DNA of 64,000 nucleotides from Silicimonas sp. (GTDB lineage Bacteria > Pseudomonadota > Alphaproteobacteria > Rhodobacterales > Rhodobacteraceae). The stretch is taken from positions 62,001-126,000 of the forward strand of contig JAJEGW010000182.1 of assembly GCA_022819605.1 (NCBI GenBank), written 5' to 3'. Below, one piece after another: positions 25,607 to 34,852 of this stretch. The number at the start of each line of letters is the position of its first letter. Position 1 is the first letter of the stretch. The notes under the pieces were generated by a model. That model was not told where the DNA came from and did no database searches. It was given only the letters and a program-made list of their open reading frames with translations. The position numbers and the translations under genes are program-made.

Positions 25607-27853
25607 ATGACACCAGCCCTCCGGAATCTCGGATCCGAACTTCGCAGGGATGTCCTGTCGACGAAAGCCGTTCCAGCGCTGTCGGCGGGATTCACATCCG
25701 GTCTCGCTCTGCTTGTTGCCCAAATTGCCTTCGAAAGCTTCATCTTCTCCGGCGAACTGGCACCCTATTCTTCCCAAGGCATCGGCATGATCCTGTTCGG
25801 GAACTTCGCCGGCTGCCTGATCGTCACGCTGACCGGTGGCTATCGTGGTGCTGTCGCAGGCCTGACTCCAGCGCTCGTGATCATCATGGCATTGATCGCA
25901 AGCACGACGGATGGGCACGGACTGTCGCTGTTCGTCACGGTGGCCTGTGCACTCATGATCGGTTCGCTCGCCACCGGAATTTGCTGCCTTATGATTGGGC
26001 GATTCCGTCTCACCAATCTGGTGCGTTTCATCCCCTACCCCGTCGCTGCTGGGTTCGTGTCTGGAATCGGGGGCACCGTGTGCCTAGCGGCCATTTCGCT
26101 CATGGGAGCGACTCCAGAATGGCGAACGGCATCCGCGCTTCTGGAGCCCGCCGTATTGTGGACTTGGCTTCCCGGCGCAGCGTACGGGATCGCGCTCTAT
26201 GTCGCGTTGAAGCGCTGGGGCAATGCGCTGATTCTGCCGACAAGCGCGATCGCCGCGATCGGTGCGTACCATCTCGCCCTCGGCACCTTAGGCGTTTCCG
26301 GAGAAGAAGCGCGAACAACCGGCCTGCTGCTCGCGAGCACGGCAGACGGAGGCCTGTGGCCTGCTCTGCTGCCCGCCGATCTGGCACTTGTGGAATGGGA
26401 TGCATTGGCCAGCCAAGTCCCCAACATTTTGACGCTAATGCTGATCGCGTTCATTTGCGTCGTCATGAACGTTGCCGGGCTTGAACTTGCGGTAAATCAG
26501 GATCTCGACTGGAATCGCGAGTTCAGTGCATGCGGACTTGCCAGTGTGGTTGCCAGCTTCGGTGGCGGGACCGTGGCAACGCTGATCGTGCCCTCGTCTC
26601 TGCGCAGCAAGCTGCTCAAGGCCACCACTCGGCTTACCGGCATTGTTGCCGCTTCTGTCATCGGCTTCGCCCTTTTCCTCGGAGACGAGATGCTGGAATT
26701 TGTCCCTACGGCCCTGGTCGGCGGCATCCTGATCTTTGCGGGCTTGGGCATGCTGGACGAGGGTCTGGCCAAGAACCGCAGGCTCCTTCCCCGGGCGGAA
26801 TTTGCCATCGTCGTGATGATTTTCGCCGTGATTGTCCTCTTCGGCCTGATTGAAGGCGTAGGCGCGGGCATGTTGGCCACACTCGTATTCTTCACCGTGC
26901 GCCTCAGCCGCACCGACCTGATTGAATCCGAGTTCACAGTGCGCGAACGGCGAAGCAACAAGGCGCGCAGCATTCCTGATCGGGCAATTTTGCTGGAGGA
27001 AGGCGGGCGGGCGTACATATATCAGTTGCGCGGCTACATCTTCTTCGGCAGCGCCGACCCGCTGATCAGCCGCCTCAGAAAGTCCGTCGAGGGTCCTTCC
27101 CCTCCTGACTGCCTGATGCTGGATTTCACAGCCGTTTCAGGCTTCGACTTCTCTGCGGTAAACGCGCTGTCCCGGTTTCTGTGGGCGGCGAACGAAGTCG
27201 GAACGAAGGTAGTTTTGAGCGCGGTGTCCGATCAACTGAGTTCGAGCCTGAGACGAAGCCTGCCGGAAGCGGCATTTGCGGAACTGATTCTGAAGCCAGA
27301 TACGGACCGCGCCCTCGAATGCTGCGAGGACATCGTCATCGCAGCCTGGAGGGCGGGTGCGACCACCGCAGATGGCCAACGCTCTGCCTTGCTGGAGCAC
27401 GTCGGCCGCAATCTCGAACGCCATCTAGAAAAGCAGATCGAATTCGAGGACTTGATGAATGAACTTCGCGACTGGCTCTCGCCTTGCGAATATGCCGCCG
27501 AAGAGACCTTGGTGGGTGCGGATGGCCCCCAATTGCGGCTGCAATTCTTGATCTCCGGCCGGGCCTCCGCGCGCGACGGCGAAGGTTCGCGCCTGCATCA
27601 ATTCGGCCCAGGCGATGCGATCGGGCAGGCAGATGCGTTCGGTATGCAAACTGCATCGGTGGTTGCAGACGAGGCATGCCGAACGATGGCAATGACATCG
27701 ACTGCACGACACCAGCTGGAGGCGGACGAAGAACGGCTCGCCTTCAAGCTTTACCGGTTCTTGCTCGCCAGACAATTTGGACTGGAACAGAAAGAAGGCA
27801 CCCCTGCCGAAATTTACGGCAGCAGGGGGAATGTCGCATCAGGGAACAAGTAA
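25607..27853 (+). CDS. SulP family anion transporter with STAS and cNMP-binding-like domains
   Basis: A 748-residue protein. Roughly residues 20-440 form about 10-12 membrane segments of the SulP/SLC26 fold (for example NFAGCLIVTLTGGYRGAVAG and RFIPYPVAAGFVSGIGG). A STAS domain follows (IYQLRGYIFFGSADPLI, DFTAVSGFDFSAVNAL), and the last 150 residues resemble a Crp-like cyclic-nucleotide-binding fold (LQFLISGRASA...LHQFGPGDAIGQADAF). SulP proteins carry sulfate, bicarbonate or other anions; the substrate cannot be assigned. Monocistronic with its own GAGG ribosome site. Confidence 0.88.
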   Translation: MTPALRNLGSELRRDVLSTKAVPALSAGFTSGLALLVAQIAFESFIFSGELAPYSSQGIGMILFGNFAGCLIVTLTGGYRGAVAGLTPALVIIMALIASTTDGHGLSLFVTVACALMIGSLATGICCLMIGRFRLTNLVRFIPYPVAAGFVSGIGGTVCLAAISLMGATPEWRTASALLEPAVLWTWLPGAAYGIALYVALKRWGNALILPTSAIAAIGAYHLALGTLGVSGEEARTTGLLLASTADGGLWPALLPADLALVEWDALASQVPNILTLMLIAFICVVMNVAGLELAVNQDLDWNREFSACGLASVVASFGGGTVATLIVPSSLRSKLLKATTRLTGIVAASVIGFALFLGDEMLEFVPTALVGGILIFAGLGMLDEGLAKNRRLLPRAEFAIVVMIFAVIVLFGLIEGVGAGMLATLVFFTVRLSRTDLIESEFTVRERRSNKARSIPDRAILLEEGGRAYIYQLRGYIFFGSADPLISRLRKSVEGPSPPDCLMLDFTAVSGFDFSAVNALSRFLWAANEVGTKVVLSAVSDQLSSSLRRSLPEAAFAELILKPDTDRALECCEDIVIAAWRAGATTADGQRSALLEHVGRNLERHLEKQIEFEDLMNELRDWLSPCEYAAEETLVGADGPQLRLQFLISGRASARDGEGSRLHQFGPGDAIGQADAFGMQTASVVADEACRTMAMTSTARHQLEADEERLAFKLYRFLLARQFGLEQKEGTPAEIYGSRGNVASGNK

Positions 27854-28205
27854 GCGTCCCGAGCGGAAAATCCGTCGCATCCGATTGGCCACCTTGGTGA
27901 TCAAGCGCCCTGGTGCCGCAGACCAGGCGCCGCCTGAAATGGCCCAGGCACAAATTGATCTTCCTTGCCGGATACGTTTCATGAAGATCCAGCGGCAGTG
28001 GACGCGAGGCCCCACTCAAGACACTTTCGGATGTAACCATCAAATTGGTTGCAGTTCTTTAGACATCTTTGCCAGCCGCCACGCGCACCGCCATTGAGGC
28101 CTGCGCAGCGCGGAGGCCTTGTTCAACCGGACTTTCATGTGATGTTGTGCATGGCGAGATAAGATAGATTGCGTCATCAATCAATTCACCTGGGACAGGC
28201 ACAGC
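27854..28205. other. Intergenic region before the alcohol dehydrogenase gene
   Basis: About 350 bp without a gene. An imperfect hairpin (GCGCC-TGGT paired with ACCA-GGCGC, about 27905-27931) follows the SulP gene and might end its transcript, though no T run follows. Nothing else was recognised. Confidence 0.4.
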
Positions 28206-29375
28206 ATGGCTAAGTCCGACTTTCTCGAGCCTCAGGACTGGACGATTCCAGTGCCCATCGCGTTTGGTCCCGGCCGCTTGGCAGAAATCGGGGACAGATG
28301 CCACAGCATAGGCATCAAGAGGCCATTGGTTGTTACCGACCGCGGCAGCCATAGCTTGCCGTTCATTGGGCAGCTGCAGGCATGCCTGGCGCAATCTGGC
28401 CTAGAATCGGGCCTGTTCCGCGACATTTCTCCAAATCCGCGTGATGACGAGATCGGGGCCGGGTGCGCAGCGTTTGTCGCTGGCGACCATGATGGCATTA
28501 TCGCCATCGGGGGTGGCAGCGCGATGGACGGCGGGAAAGCCATCTGTCTGACGGTGAAGAGCGGCGTGGACCTTTGGGCTTTCGAGTATGAAAGACCCGT
28601 GCCTAATGTCGTGCCGGAATTTCCAGCCTTGATCACAATCCCCACCACTGCCGGCACAGGCGCCGAAACCGAAAGCACGGCGATGGTGACCCATGTCGTG
28701 AAAGGCATGAAGTTCTGCATATGGCACCCAAAATGCAAACCGGCTTTGGCCTTGCTCGATCCGAATTTGACGCTTGGTTTGCCTCCGAACCTGACAGCCT
28801 GGACTGGGGCAGACGCCATGACCCACGCGATAGAGTCCTATCTCGTGCCTGGTTTCCATCCGCTATGCGACGGAGCCGCGCTTGAGGGACTGTCGCTGGT
28901 GGCGAAATCACTTCCCCTCTCTGTCCGCGAACCGAACAATCTTGAAGCGCGCAGCGGGATGCTTGTTGGGTCTTGCCTTGCCGGGATTTCCTTTCTCAAA
29001 GGGCTTGGCCTTGTGCATGCAATCTCACATATGGTCGGTGCCGAATACGACACGCAACACGGCCTGACCAACGCGATCATTTTGCCGGTGGTATTGCGAT
29101 TCAACCTGCCAGGCTTGGATGCCAAGGTGATCCGAATGGCCGAGGCGATGGGCATTGAGGATCGGACCGTTGAAGGATTCATCCGCGCAGTCGAATCAAT
29201 GCTGGACGGGATCGAAATACCCAGGTCACTTGGTGAAATTGGCGTTCCTGCGGACTGCGCAGGCAGGATCGCCCAGAAGGCCATTCAAGACAGCGCCGCA
29301 GCTACCAACCCAAGGCGAGCCTCTGTGGCTGAGATCCGCGACCTCGTGACGACGGCTATCTTGCAGGCCCGCTGA
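28206..29375 (+). CDS. Iron-containing alcohol dehydrogenase
   Basis: A 389-residue group III alcohol dehydrogenase. The NAD-binding GGGSAMDGGKA motif is near 102-112. Metal ligands are recognisable: D203 and H207 in DAMTHAIESY, H271 in GLVHAISH and H285 in TQHG. TIPTTAGTGAE is also diagnostic. The family reduces aldehydes or oxidises primary alcohols; the substrate is unknown. It stands alone, with the glutathione transferase gene 171 bp downstream. Confidence 0.92.
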   Translation: MAKSDFLEPQDWTIPVPIAFGPGRLAEIGDRCHSIGIKRPLVVTDRGSHSLPFIGQLQACLAQSGLESGLFRDISPNPRDDEIGAGCAAFVAGDHDGIIAIGGGSAMDGGKAICLTVKSGVDLWAFEYERPVPNVVPEFPALITIPTTAGTGAETESTAMVTHVVKGMKFCIWHPKCKPALALLDPNLTLGLPPNLTAWTGADAMTHAIESYLVPGFHPLCDGAALEGLSLVAKSLPLSVREPNNLEARSGMLVGSCLAGISFLKGLGLVHAISHMVGAEYDTQHGLTNAIILPVVLRFNLPGLDAKVIRMAEAMGIEDRTVEGFIRAVESMLDGIEIPRSLGEIGVPADCAGRIAQKAIQDSAAATNPRRASVAEIRDLVTTAILQAR

Positions 29376-29546
29376 CACATGCGTATCTGCCGAATCGGTC
29401 AGCTTGGCAACGCATGGTGACCAAGGGAGCCGGCGCTGAGATTGGGTGCCACCAACTTTCTATTCACCGAGGCTTGATCTGGTGACTAGATTCGAGACAG
29501 CTCGCCAAGCCGCGCAACTCATCAGGGTTCACTGAAGGAAATTGGG

Positions 29547-30185
29547 ATGTACAAACTCTACTACGCGCTCAAAAGCGCTTCCATGGGCGTCCGGGTCATC
29601 CTAGACGAAATCGGCGCTCCGTACGAGCTTCTCGAAACGTCGATCGTGACAGGTGAACGACGACCGCCCGAGCAATTGGAGATCAACCCAAATGGCTGGG
29701 TTCCGGTGCTATTGTGGGATTCAGGCGCCATGTATGAATGCGCCGCGATAACGATCTTCTTGTGTGACCGTCATCCCGAATCTCGACTTGCACCCCCGAT
29801 AGACGAACCGACACGAGCGCTCTTTCTCCAAACGCTCGTCTACTTTTCCAACTCGGTACAGAACGCGTTTCAGCTCACATACTATCCCGATCGATTTGCC
29901 AATTCTCCCCGTGGAGAACACGGCGCGCAACTGCGAGGCAACCGTCGACTGCGAGAGACCTGGTCGGTAGTCGACCGGCAGATCTCCCGCAACGAATGGT
30001 TGCTGGGCGATCGATTCAGCGCCGCCGACATCTACCTGTTCATGCTGACCACGTGGCTGCGCCCGGCCAAAGGGCATCCAACAATCGAAGAATTTCCAAA
30101 CGTAAAGCGTGTCGCGAGCGTTGTGGCGCAAAGGCCAACCGTGCAGCGAGTTTACGAACCCTGGTTTGCCAACCCTGACTACTGA
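29547..30185 (+). CDS. Glutathione S-transferase family protein
   Basis: A 212-residue protein with an N-terminal thioredoxin-like domain (KLYYALKSASMGVRVILDEIG, then NPNGWVPVLL with the cis-Pro and YECAAITIFL) and a helical C-terminal domain with GDRFSAADIYLFML. These features define soluble glutathione S-transferases. The substrate is unknown. A GAAGGAAA ribosome site precedes the ATG. Confidence 0.9.
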   Translation: MYKLYYALKSASMGVRVILDEIGAPYELLETSIVTGERRPPEQLEINPNGWVPVLLWDSGAMYECAAITIFLCDRHPESRLAPPIDEPTRALFLQTLVYFSNSVQNAFQLTYYPDRFANSPRGEHGAQLRGNRRLRETWSVVDRQISRNEWLLGDRFSAADIYLFMLTTWLRPAKGHPTIEEFPNVKRVASVVAQRPTVQRVYEPWFANPDY

Positions 30186-30416
30186 TTTTCAACCAAGACG
30201 GCATGGGCGCGAATGCAAACCTCAATCGCCGATCCTGCCTTGTCGTGGCGATTGCGTCAAACTTGGCCGTCTGGAATCCTGCGCCGCTCTAAAGGGTCGT
30301 CGTTTATCTCCAATCCCCGTGTTGACCTTCGGACAAATCTTGTGAACACTCCGTCGACTGAAGACGATGGCTTTTTTGGCCAGGCTGCGCTGCGGCACCT
30401 CTGCACCTCGCGACCG

Positions 30417-30524
30417 AAGCTCGTTTTCGGCCCAAGTGTACACAGGAGAGTGCTTCGTGGCGGAGACAAGTCGTCCCACTTCCGGGAAGTCACGCGACCC
30501 TGGGCGCTCGCCAAAGTGCAAGAA
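30417..30524 (+). pseudogene. Remnant of a HigB/RelE-type toxin gene
   Basis: A short stretch reads KLVFGPSVHRRVLRGGDKSS followed by ALAKVQE, similar to the C-terminal YGPGYRVY...LLCGGDKS.Q...ALA end of HigB-like addiction toxins. No intact upstream part was found. It ends eight bases before the broken antitoxin gene, the normal order for this family. The assignment rests on a short match. Confidence 0.45.
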
Positions 30525-30531
30525 GTGAGCA

Positions 30532-30848
30532 GTGGAGAAGACGGCGTATGCTTGCTACGACACTGCCGATTACCTGCAAGGCGAGGAGGACATCGCAGCC
30601 TGTATTGAGCCGATGATGGAGGAAGGCGTCAATGAGCCGGCCTATGTCGCCCAAACCCTCGAAATCGTTGCACGGGCACTGTACATGGCGGCGCTCGCCG
30701 CGAAGTCGAGAGGAGCCGCGTCGGCTTGGAAAGGGCGCTGTCGAGAGATGGGAATTCTCCACTCTCCACCGTCCTGAAGGTTGCCAAGGCTCTTGGTCTG
30801 AAAGGCTCGTTCGAGCCACAGGTGACCAAAGGGATAGGCGGAGCATGA
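30532..30848 (+). pseudogene. Frameshifted antitoxin of a HigB/HigA-like module
   Basis: The first frame encodes YDTADYLQGEEDIAACIEPMMEEG and IVARALYMAALAAKSRG, matching the N-terminal half of the XRE-type 'addiction module antidote' family. After about position 30705 the match continues in a different frame as VGLERALSRDGNSPLSTVLK and VAKALGLK, the recognition helix and C-terminus of the same family, ending at TGA 30846. A small deletion explains the shift. With the toxin remnant upstream this is a dead toxin-antitoxin locus. Confidence 0.7.
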
Positions 30849-31166
30849 CCGAGGAGCTGACGGTCATTGATACGGCTGATCCGATTACAGCGTCGGATAT
30901 TGCGTACGCCACATGTTCTGCGGAAAGACCACCGACGTCACTCGCTGCAAGTTGAAACGAAGGCTCGTGGTTACCAGCCTGGCAAAGGGGATTGAAAGAA
31001 TAATCGACATTCCGGGCTGGTCACTCAAACTGGTGCGTGGTGTTTTCATGCGGCCATACGTGACCTGGCAATCCCGATGGGGCGCTGGCTGGCCGAAGCT
31101 TGGATGTGACTCAAGGTTGTTTCCCCAAGCCACTCTGACGCGCTTACGAGACCAGTTTGCGCAGGC
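30849..31166. other. Gene-free stretch before metR-like gene
   Basis: About 320 bp in which no open frame resembles a known family. A plus frame from 30913 runs into the LysR gene antisense and is treated as chance. Confidence 0.45.
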
Positions 31167-32078
31167 TCAGGCCGACATGCGCCGAGGCTTCAGCGGTTCC
31201 GTGCGTGCTAGGCGTAGCAAGTACGCCATGAACGGCTGGCTGGTGTCCTTATCTCGCGTCGCCGCGTAGAGCCGTCTTGTAATGCCTTTTTTGGTCAGCG
31301 GCCGGGTCACGTAGTCGGAATCCAGCTTCACGTCCCGCAACACCCAGTCGGGAAGGACGGCCACGCCTCGATTTGATGCTACGAGCAGCAAGATTACAGC
31401 CGTCAATTCCACTTGGCGGATTGCGCGAGGTTCGACCTTTGCGGGCAGGAGCAGTTCTGCGAATACGTCAAGCCTGGATCGATCAACCGGATAGGTGATC
31501 AGGGTCACGTCGCGAAAGTCATCAGCGACGACAAAGTCCTTGGCGGCAAGCGGGTGCTGCGACGACGCGACAAAGACTGGCTCATAATCAAAGAGTGCCG
31601 AAAAGTCGATTCCGTCCAGGCTTTCCGGGTCCGATGAGACGACAACATCTACGTCCTCCCGCTGAAGCGCGGGCAATGCATCGAAGGCCAGGCCGGGACG
31701 AATGTCCACGTCCACATCCGGCCAAGCCCGACGAAACTGCTCCAAAACCGGAAAGAGCCATTCGAAGCATGCGTGGCACTCGATTGCGATGTGCAGCCTT
31801 CCGGAGCGTCCCTGTTGAAGATTGCGGAAGTCCTCCTCCAGCGCCTCCACCTCGGGAAGGACCCGTTCTGCAAGCTTCAGGAAACGCATGCCCGCAGCCG
31901 AGAGCCGAAGCGGCTTCGTACGACGAACAAAAAGTTCTACACCAGCCTGATCCTCGAGCCCCTTCACCTGATGGCTGAGGGCAGACTGGGTAATGTTCAT
32001 CTGATCCGCAGCCCGCGCGAGACCACCTGCGTCGTTGATCGCCTTGATCGTACGCAGATGGCGCAGCTCGAAGTACAT
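31167..32078 (-). CDS. metR: LysR-family regulator, MetR-like
   Basis: A 303-residue LysR regulator with an N-terminal winged helix-turn-helix (LRHLRTIKAINDAGGLARAA, TQSALSHQVKGLE) and an effector domain containing IECHACFEWLFP, very close to the IECH-C--WL segment of MetR. MetR uses homocysteine as co-effector to control methionine synthesis genes. It is divergent from metF with 92 bp between the starts, the classic arrangement, so metF is the likely target. Confidence 0.88.
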   Translation of the reverse strand: MYFELRHLRTIKAINDAGGLARAADQMNITQSALSHQVKGLEDQAGVELFVRRTKPLRLSAAGMRFLKLAERVLPEVEALEEDFRNLQQGRSGRLHIAIECHACFEWLFPVLEQFRRAWPDVDVDIRPGLAFDALPALQREDVDVVVSSDPESLDGIDFSALFDYEPVFVASSQHPLAAKDFVVADDFRDVTLITYPVDRSRLDVFAELLLPAKVEPRAIRQVELTAVILLLVASNRGVAVLPDWVLRDVKLDSDYVTRPLTKKGITRRLYAATRDKDTSQPFMAYLLRLARTEPLKPRRMSA

Positions 32079-32087
32079 GTGTCAGCC

Positions 32088-32111
32088 TCATAATCTTAGT
32101 GAATATTATGA
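32088..32111. promoter_or_regulatory. Inverted repeat in the metR-metF intergenic region, candidate MetR site
   Basis: TCATAAT (32088-32094) and ATTATGA (32105-32111) form a perfect 7-bp inverted repeat with a 10-bp spacer, 9 bp before the metR start. A second LysR-style box TGAAATTGTCTCA (T-N11-A) overlaps at 32109-32121. Position between divergent regulator and target suggests MetR binding; this is inference. Confidence 0.5.
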
Positions 32112-32170
32112 AATTGTCTCACAATACGCGCTGTGGCACAAGCTCCTCAACCGAAAGGAATCTCAAGCCA

Positions 32171-33040
32171 ATGCCCCTGCCCAGCCTGTCATTCGAGTTC
32201 TTTCCGCCCCAGGGAGTCCCGGCGTCCTTCCGGCTTTGGGAAGCCGTAGGCGAACTCGCTCCTCTTGAACCCGACTTCGTCTCTGTGACATTCGCCACCG
32301 GCGGCGCGCAACGCGACCTGACGCTCGACACGGTCAAGACGATCAAGGAGCATTTCGACCTCACTGTTGCGGCGCATCTGACCTGCTGCAACGCAACCCG
32401 CGAAGAGACGTTGGCCGCAGCTGAATCCTACTCCGCCGCTGGAGTCCTGGAAATCGTCGCACTGAGAGGTGACCCGCCGAGCGGCACGGACACGTTCTGC
32501 CCGCATCCGGACGGCTTCAAGGACAGTTGCGAGCTGATCTCGGCGCTTGAGGACCTGAACCGTTTCAAGATACGCGCCAGCGCCTATCCCGACCCGCATC
32601 CCGAAGCGCCTTCACCGCATGCGGATGTCGAATGGCTGAAACGCAAGGTCGACGCTGGTGCATCGTCGGCGATAACCCAGTTCTTTTTCGAGGCAGAGAG
32701 CTACTTCCGCTTTCGTGATGCCTGCGATGCCGCCCGCATCGACGTGCCGATCATCCCCGGCATTCTTCCCATCGAAGACTGGGTGCGAATGAAGAACTTC
32801 GCGAATCGCTGCGGCGCACATGTTCCCGCGTGGCTTGCAGACGCCTTCGACACCGCGCTTCGCGACGACCGCCATGATCTTCTGGCGATATCCGTCTGCA
32901 CGGAACTCTGCAGCGACCTGATGGATGGCGGTGTCGAGAACCTGCACTTCTATACGCTCAACAAGCCGCACCTGACTCGCGATGTGGTCCGCGCGCTCAG
33001 AACGCCTCGGCCAACGGCCGACCTTCGGTACGTGGCCTGA
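32171..33040 (+). CDS. metF: 5,10-methylenetetrahydrofolate reductase
   Basis: A 289-residue flavoenzyme making 5-methyltetrahydrofolate for methionine synthesis. It begins SFEFFPPQG (catalytic Glu), and has DFVSVTFATGG, AHLTCCNATREE, IVALRGDPP and ITQFFFEAESYFRF. ATG 32171 is chosen for its position directly before the conserved N-terminus and the AAAGGAA ribosome site; the frame is open a further 24 codons. It supplies one-carbon units that the sox operon could also feed. Confidence 0.94.
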   Translation: MPLPSLSFEFFPPQGVPASFRLWEAVGELAPLEPDFVSVTFATGGAQRDLTLDTVKTIKEHFDLTVAAHLTCCNATREETLAAAESYSAAGVLEIVALRGDPPSGTDTFCPHPDGFKDSCELISALEDLNRFKIRASAYPDPHPEAPSPHADVEWLKRKVDAGASSAITQFFFEAESYFRFRDACDAARIDVPIIPGILPIEDWVRMKNFANRCGAHVPAWLADAFDTALRDDRHDLLAISVCTELCSDLMDGGVENLHFYTLNKPHLTRDVVRALRTPRPTADLRYVA

Positions 33041-33153
33041 AATACGGGCGAGCCGTCCTCAGGCACACCGTGCTGCGGCATCCGGCACGCTTCGGCCGAA
33101 GTTTGGTGACAGAAGCGCGAATCCTCACTCGAATCGACAAACAAACGGGTAAC

Positions 33154-33184
33154 TCCCCGAGTGCCGCCAAGGCAGACCCGGGGA
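33154..33184. terminator. Stem-loop between metF and the SYLF lipoprotein gene
   Basis: TCCCCG (33154-33159) pairs with CGGGGA (33179-33184), and inside it TGCC pairs with GGCA around a short loop. A run of six T follows about 20 bases later. It could end the metF transcript, but the T run is too far for a standard intrinsic terminator. Confidence 0.3.
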
Positions 33185-33298
33185 ATTGCGCAATGTCGAA
33201 TTTTTTAAAGTGACTTTCGGAGCATCAACTTTTATGGTGGCGACAAGAATGGCCACGAAGGCCATCAATGAGGCAACAGCCAAGTGAGGGCAGATTCC

Positions 33299-33853
33299 AT
33301 GTTATCCATCCCCCGTCGCGCCCTGCTATCGGGTGCCGTAGCAACTCTTGCATTGTCCGCCTGCAGCAGTGGCGGACGAAGCGGTGCTGCGAAAGTCGAT
33401 GCGCGCGTAGATGCAGCGCTCGCCTTTATTGACACGAGCCATCCCGGAACCAGGGAACTCCGCAACAAGGCCGCAGGCATGCTGGTCATGCCGTTGGTGA
33501 CGGAAGCAAGCTTCCTGTACGGCGGCGCCTACGGACGTGGCGCGCTCAGGGTCAACGACGCCACCGTGGACTATTACTCGGCGACGCAGGCAAGTTTCGG
33601 GCTCCAGGCAGGTGCGCAACAATATGCACATATCCTGTTCTTCATGACCGAGGAGGCGCTCACGAATTTCCGCGCATCTCAGGGATGGGCAGCGGGCGCG
33701 GACATCGAATACGCCTCCAAAGCCATTGCCGGCAATATAGGCGCCGAAACCACCACTGCACTCGCCCCGATAATCGGAATTGTGTTCGGTCAGGCAGGAC
33801 TGCTTGCAGGAGCATCCGTAACAGGCACGAAATACACGCGGATCATTCCCTGA
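33299..33853 (+). CDS. SYLF/YSC84-domain lipoprotein
   Basis: A 184-residue protein with a lipoprotein signal: basic start, hydrophobic core ATLALSAC with the lipobox Cys, then a Ser/Gly linker. The rest matches the YSC84-like lipid-binding (SYLF) fold: GMLVMPLVTEASFLYGGAYGRG, YYSATQASFGLQAGAQ, FFMTEEALTNFRAS. Probably attached to the outer membrane; function in bacteria is unclear. ATG 33299 is preferred, with GAGGG eight bases before it. Confidence 0.85.
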   Translation: MLSIPRRALLSGAVATLALSACSSGGRSGAAKVDARVDAALAFIDTSHPGTRELRNKAAGMLVMPLVTEASFLYGGAYGRGALRVNDATVDYYSATQASFGLQAGAQQYAHILFFMTEEALTNFRASQGWAAGADIEYASKAIAGNIGAETTTALAPIIGIVFGQAGLLAGASVTGTKYTRIIP

Positions 33854-33900
33854 CCTTCACCATTCGTTGCCGGTTCCGGATGGCGCAGGGAACTTGACCT

Positions 33901-34773
33901 TCAACCAAGTTCCCGAAGGCGCTTGAACAGGCTGGAGGTGTCCCACCGCCCCCCACCCATCTTCTGCACTTCCTTGTAGAACTGGTCGACCAGCGCCGTC
34001 ACCGGAAGGCTTGCACCGAACTCGTTCGCGGCAGCCAGGCAGATGCCCAGATCCTTCCGCATCCAGTCCACGGCAAAACCGTGTTCGAAATGGTCGTCGA
34101 GCATGGTCTCGTGACGATTTGACATCTGCCAGGAGCCGGCGGCACCCTGGCTGATGACCTCGACCACCGCACGCCCATCAAGGCCCGCCTTCTCGGCAAA
34201 GTGAAGCGCCTCGGACAGCGCTTGGACAAGGCCTGCGATCGCGATCTGGTTAGCCATCTTCGTCAACTGGCCGGAACCGCTCTCCCCGATCCTGCGGCAG
34301 ATCCGTGCATATGCCTGCATGATCGGTTCCGCTCGACGGAACACGTCCCCGTCACCTCCGCACATGATCGAAAGCTGGCCGTTTTCAGCTCCCGCCTGCC
34401 CGCCGCTAATCGGTGCATCCACAAAGGACAGGTCGAGTTCTTCGGCCATCTCGCAAAGCTGGCGCGTGACGGCGGCGGAGACCGTAGTGTGGTCCACGAA
34501 AATCGACGCCGCGGACATCCCCGCAAAGGCCCCGCTTTCTCCAAGGCAAACCGAGCGCAAATCGTCGTCATTCCCGACGCAGGCCATGACAAAGTCCGCG
34601 CCTTCAGCCGCTTCACGGGGCGTAGCACGGAAGTCGCCGCCATGCTCCTTGGCCCAAGCCTCGGCCTTGGCTCCGGTACGGTTGTAGACGGTAACTTCAT
34701 GTCCTGCGGCAACGAGGTGACCCGCCATCGGATACCCCATGACGCCAAGCCCTATGAACGCACAATTTGCCAT
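33901..34773 (-). CDS. NAD(P)-dependent beta-hydroxyacid dehydrogenase (3-hydroxyisobutyrate dehydrogenase family)
   Basis: A 290-residue enzyme. The nucleotide-binding site is FIGLGVMGYPMAGHL, the substrate signature is FVDAPISGGQAGAENG and the catalytic Lys lies in GQLTKMANQ. Family members oxidise 3-hydroxyisobutyrate or reduce tartronate semialdehyde or succinic semialdehyde; the exact substrate is not deducible. ATG 34773 has a strong GGGGG-rich ribosome site; the longer frame starts inside the divergent promoter. Divergent from the penicillin acylase gene. Confidence 0.9.
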   Translation of the reverse strand: MANCAFIGLGVMGYPMAGHLVAAGHEVTVYNRTGAKAEAWAKEHGGDFRATPREAAEGADFVMACVGNDDDLRSVCLGESGAFAGMSAASIFVDHTTVSAAVTRQLCEMAEELDLSFVDAPISGGQAGAENGQLSIMCGGDGDVFRRAEPIMQAYARICRRIGESGSGQLTKMANQIAIAGLVQALSEALHFAEKAGLDGRAVVEVISQGAAGSWQMSNRHETMLDDHFEHGFAVDWMRKDLGICLAAANEFGASLPVTALVDQFYKEVQKMGGGRWDTSSLFKRLRELG

Positions 34774-34852
34774 GGCATCCCCCTTCGCTCCGTCATAATC
34801 TTCGTCTGCCGCATTTCCTACCGCACCGGCGGGCGCAGTCAACAAGGCACTC

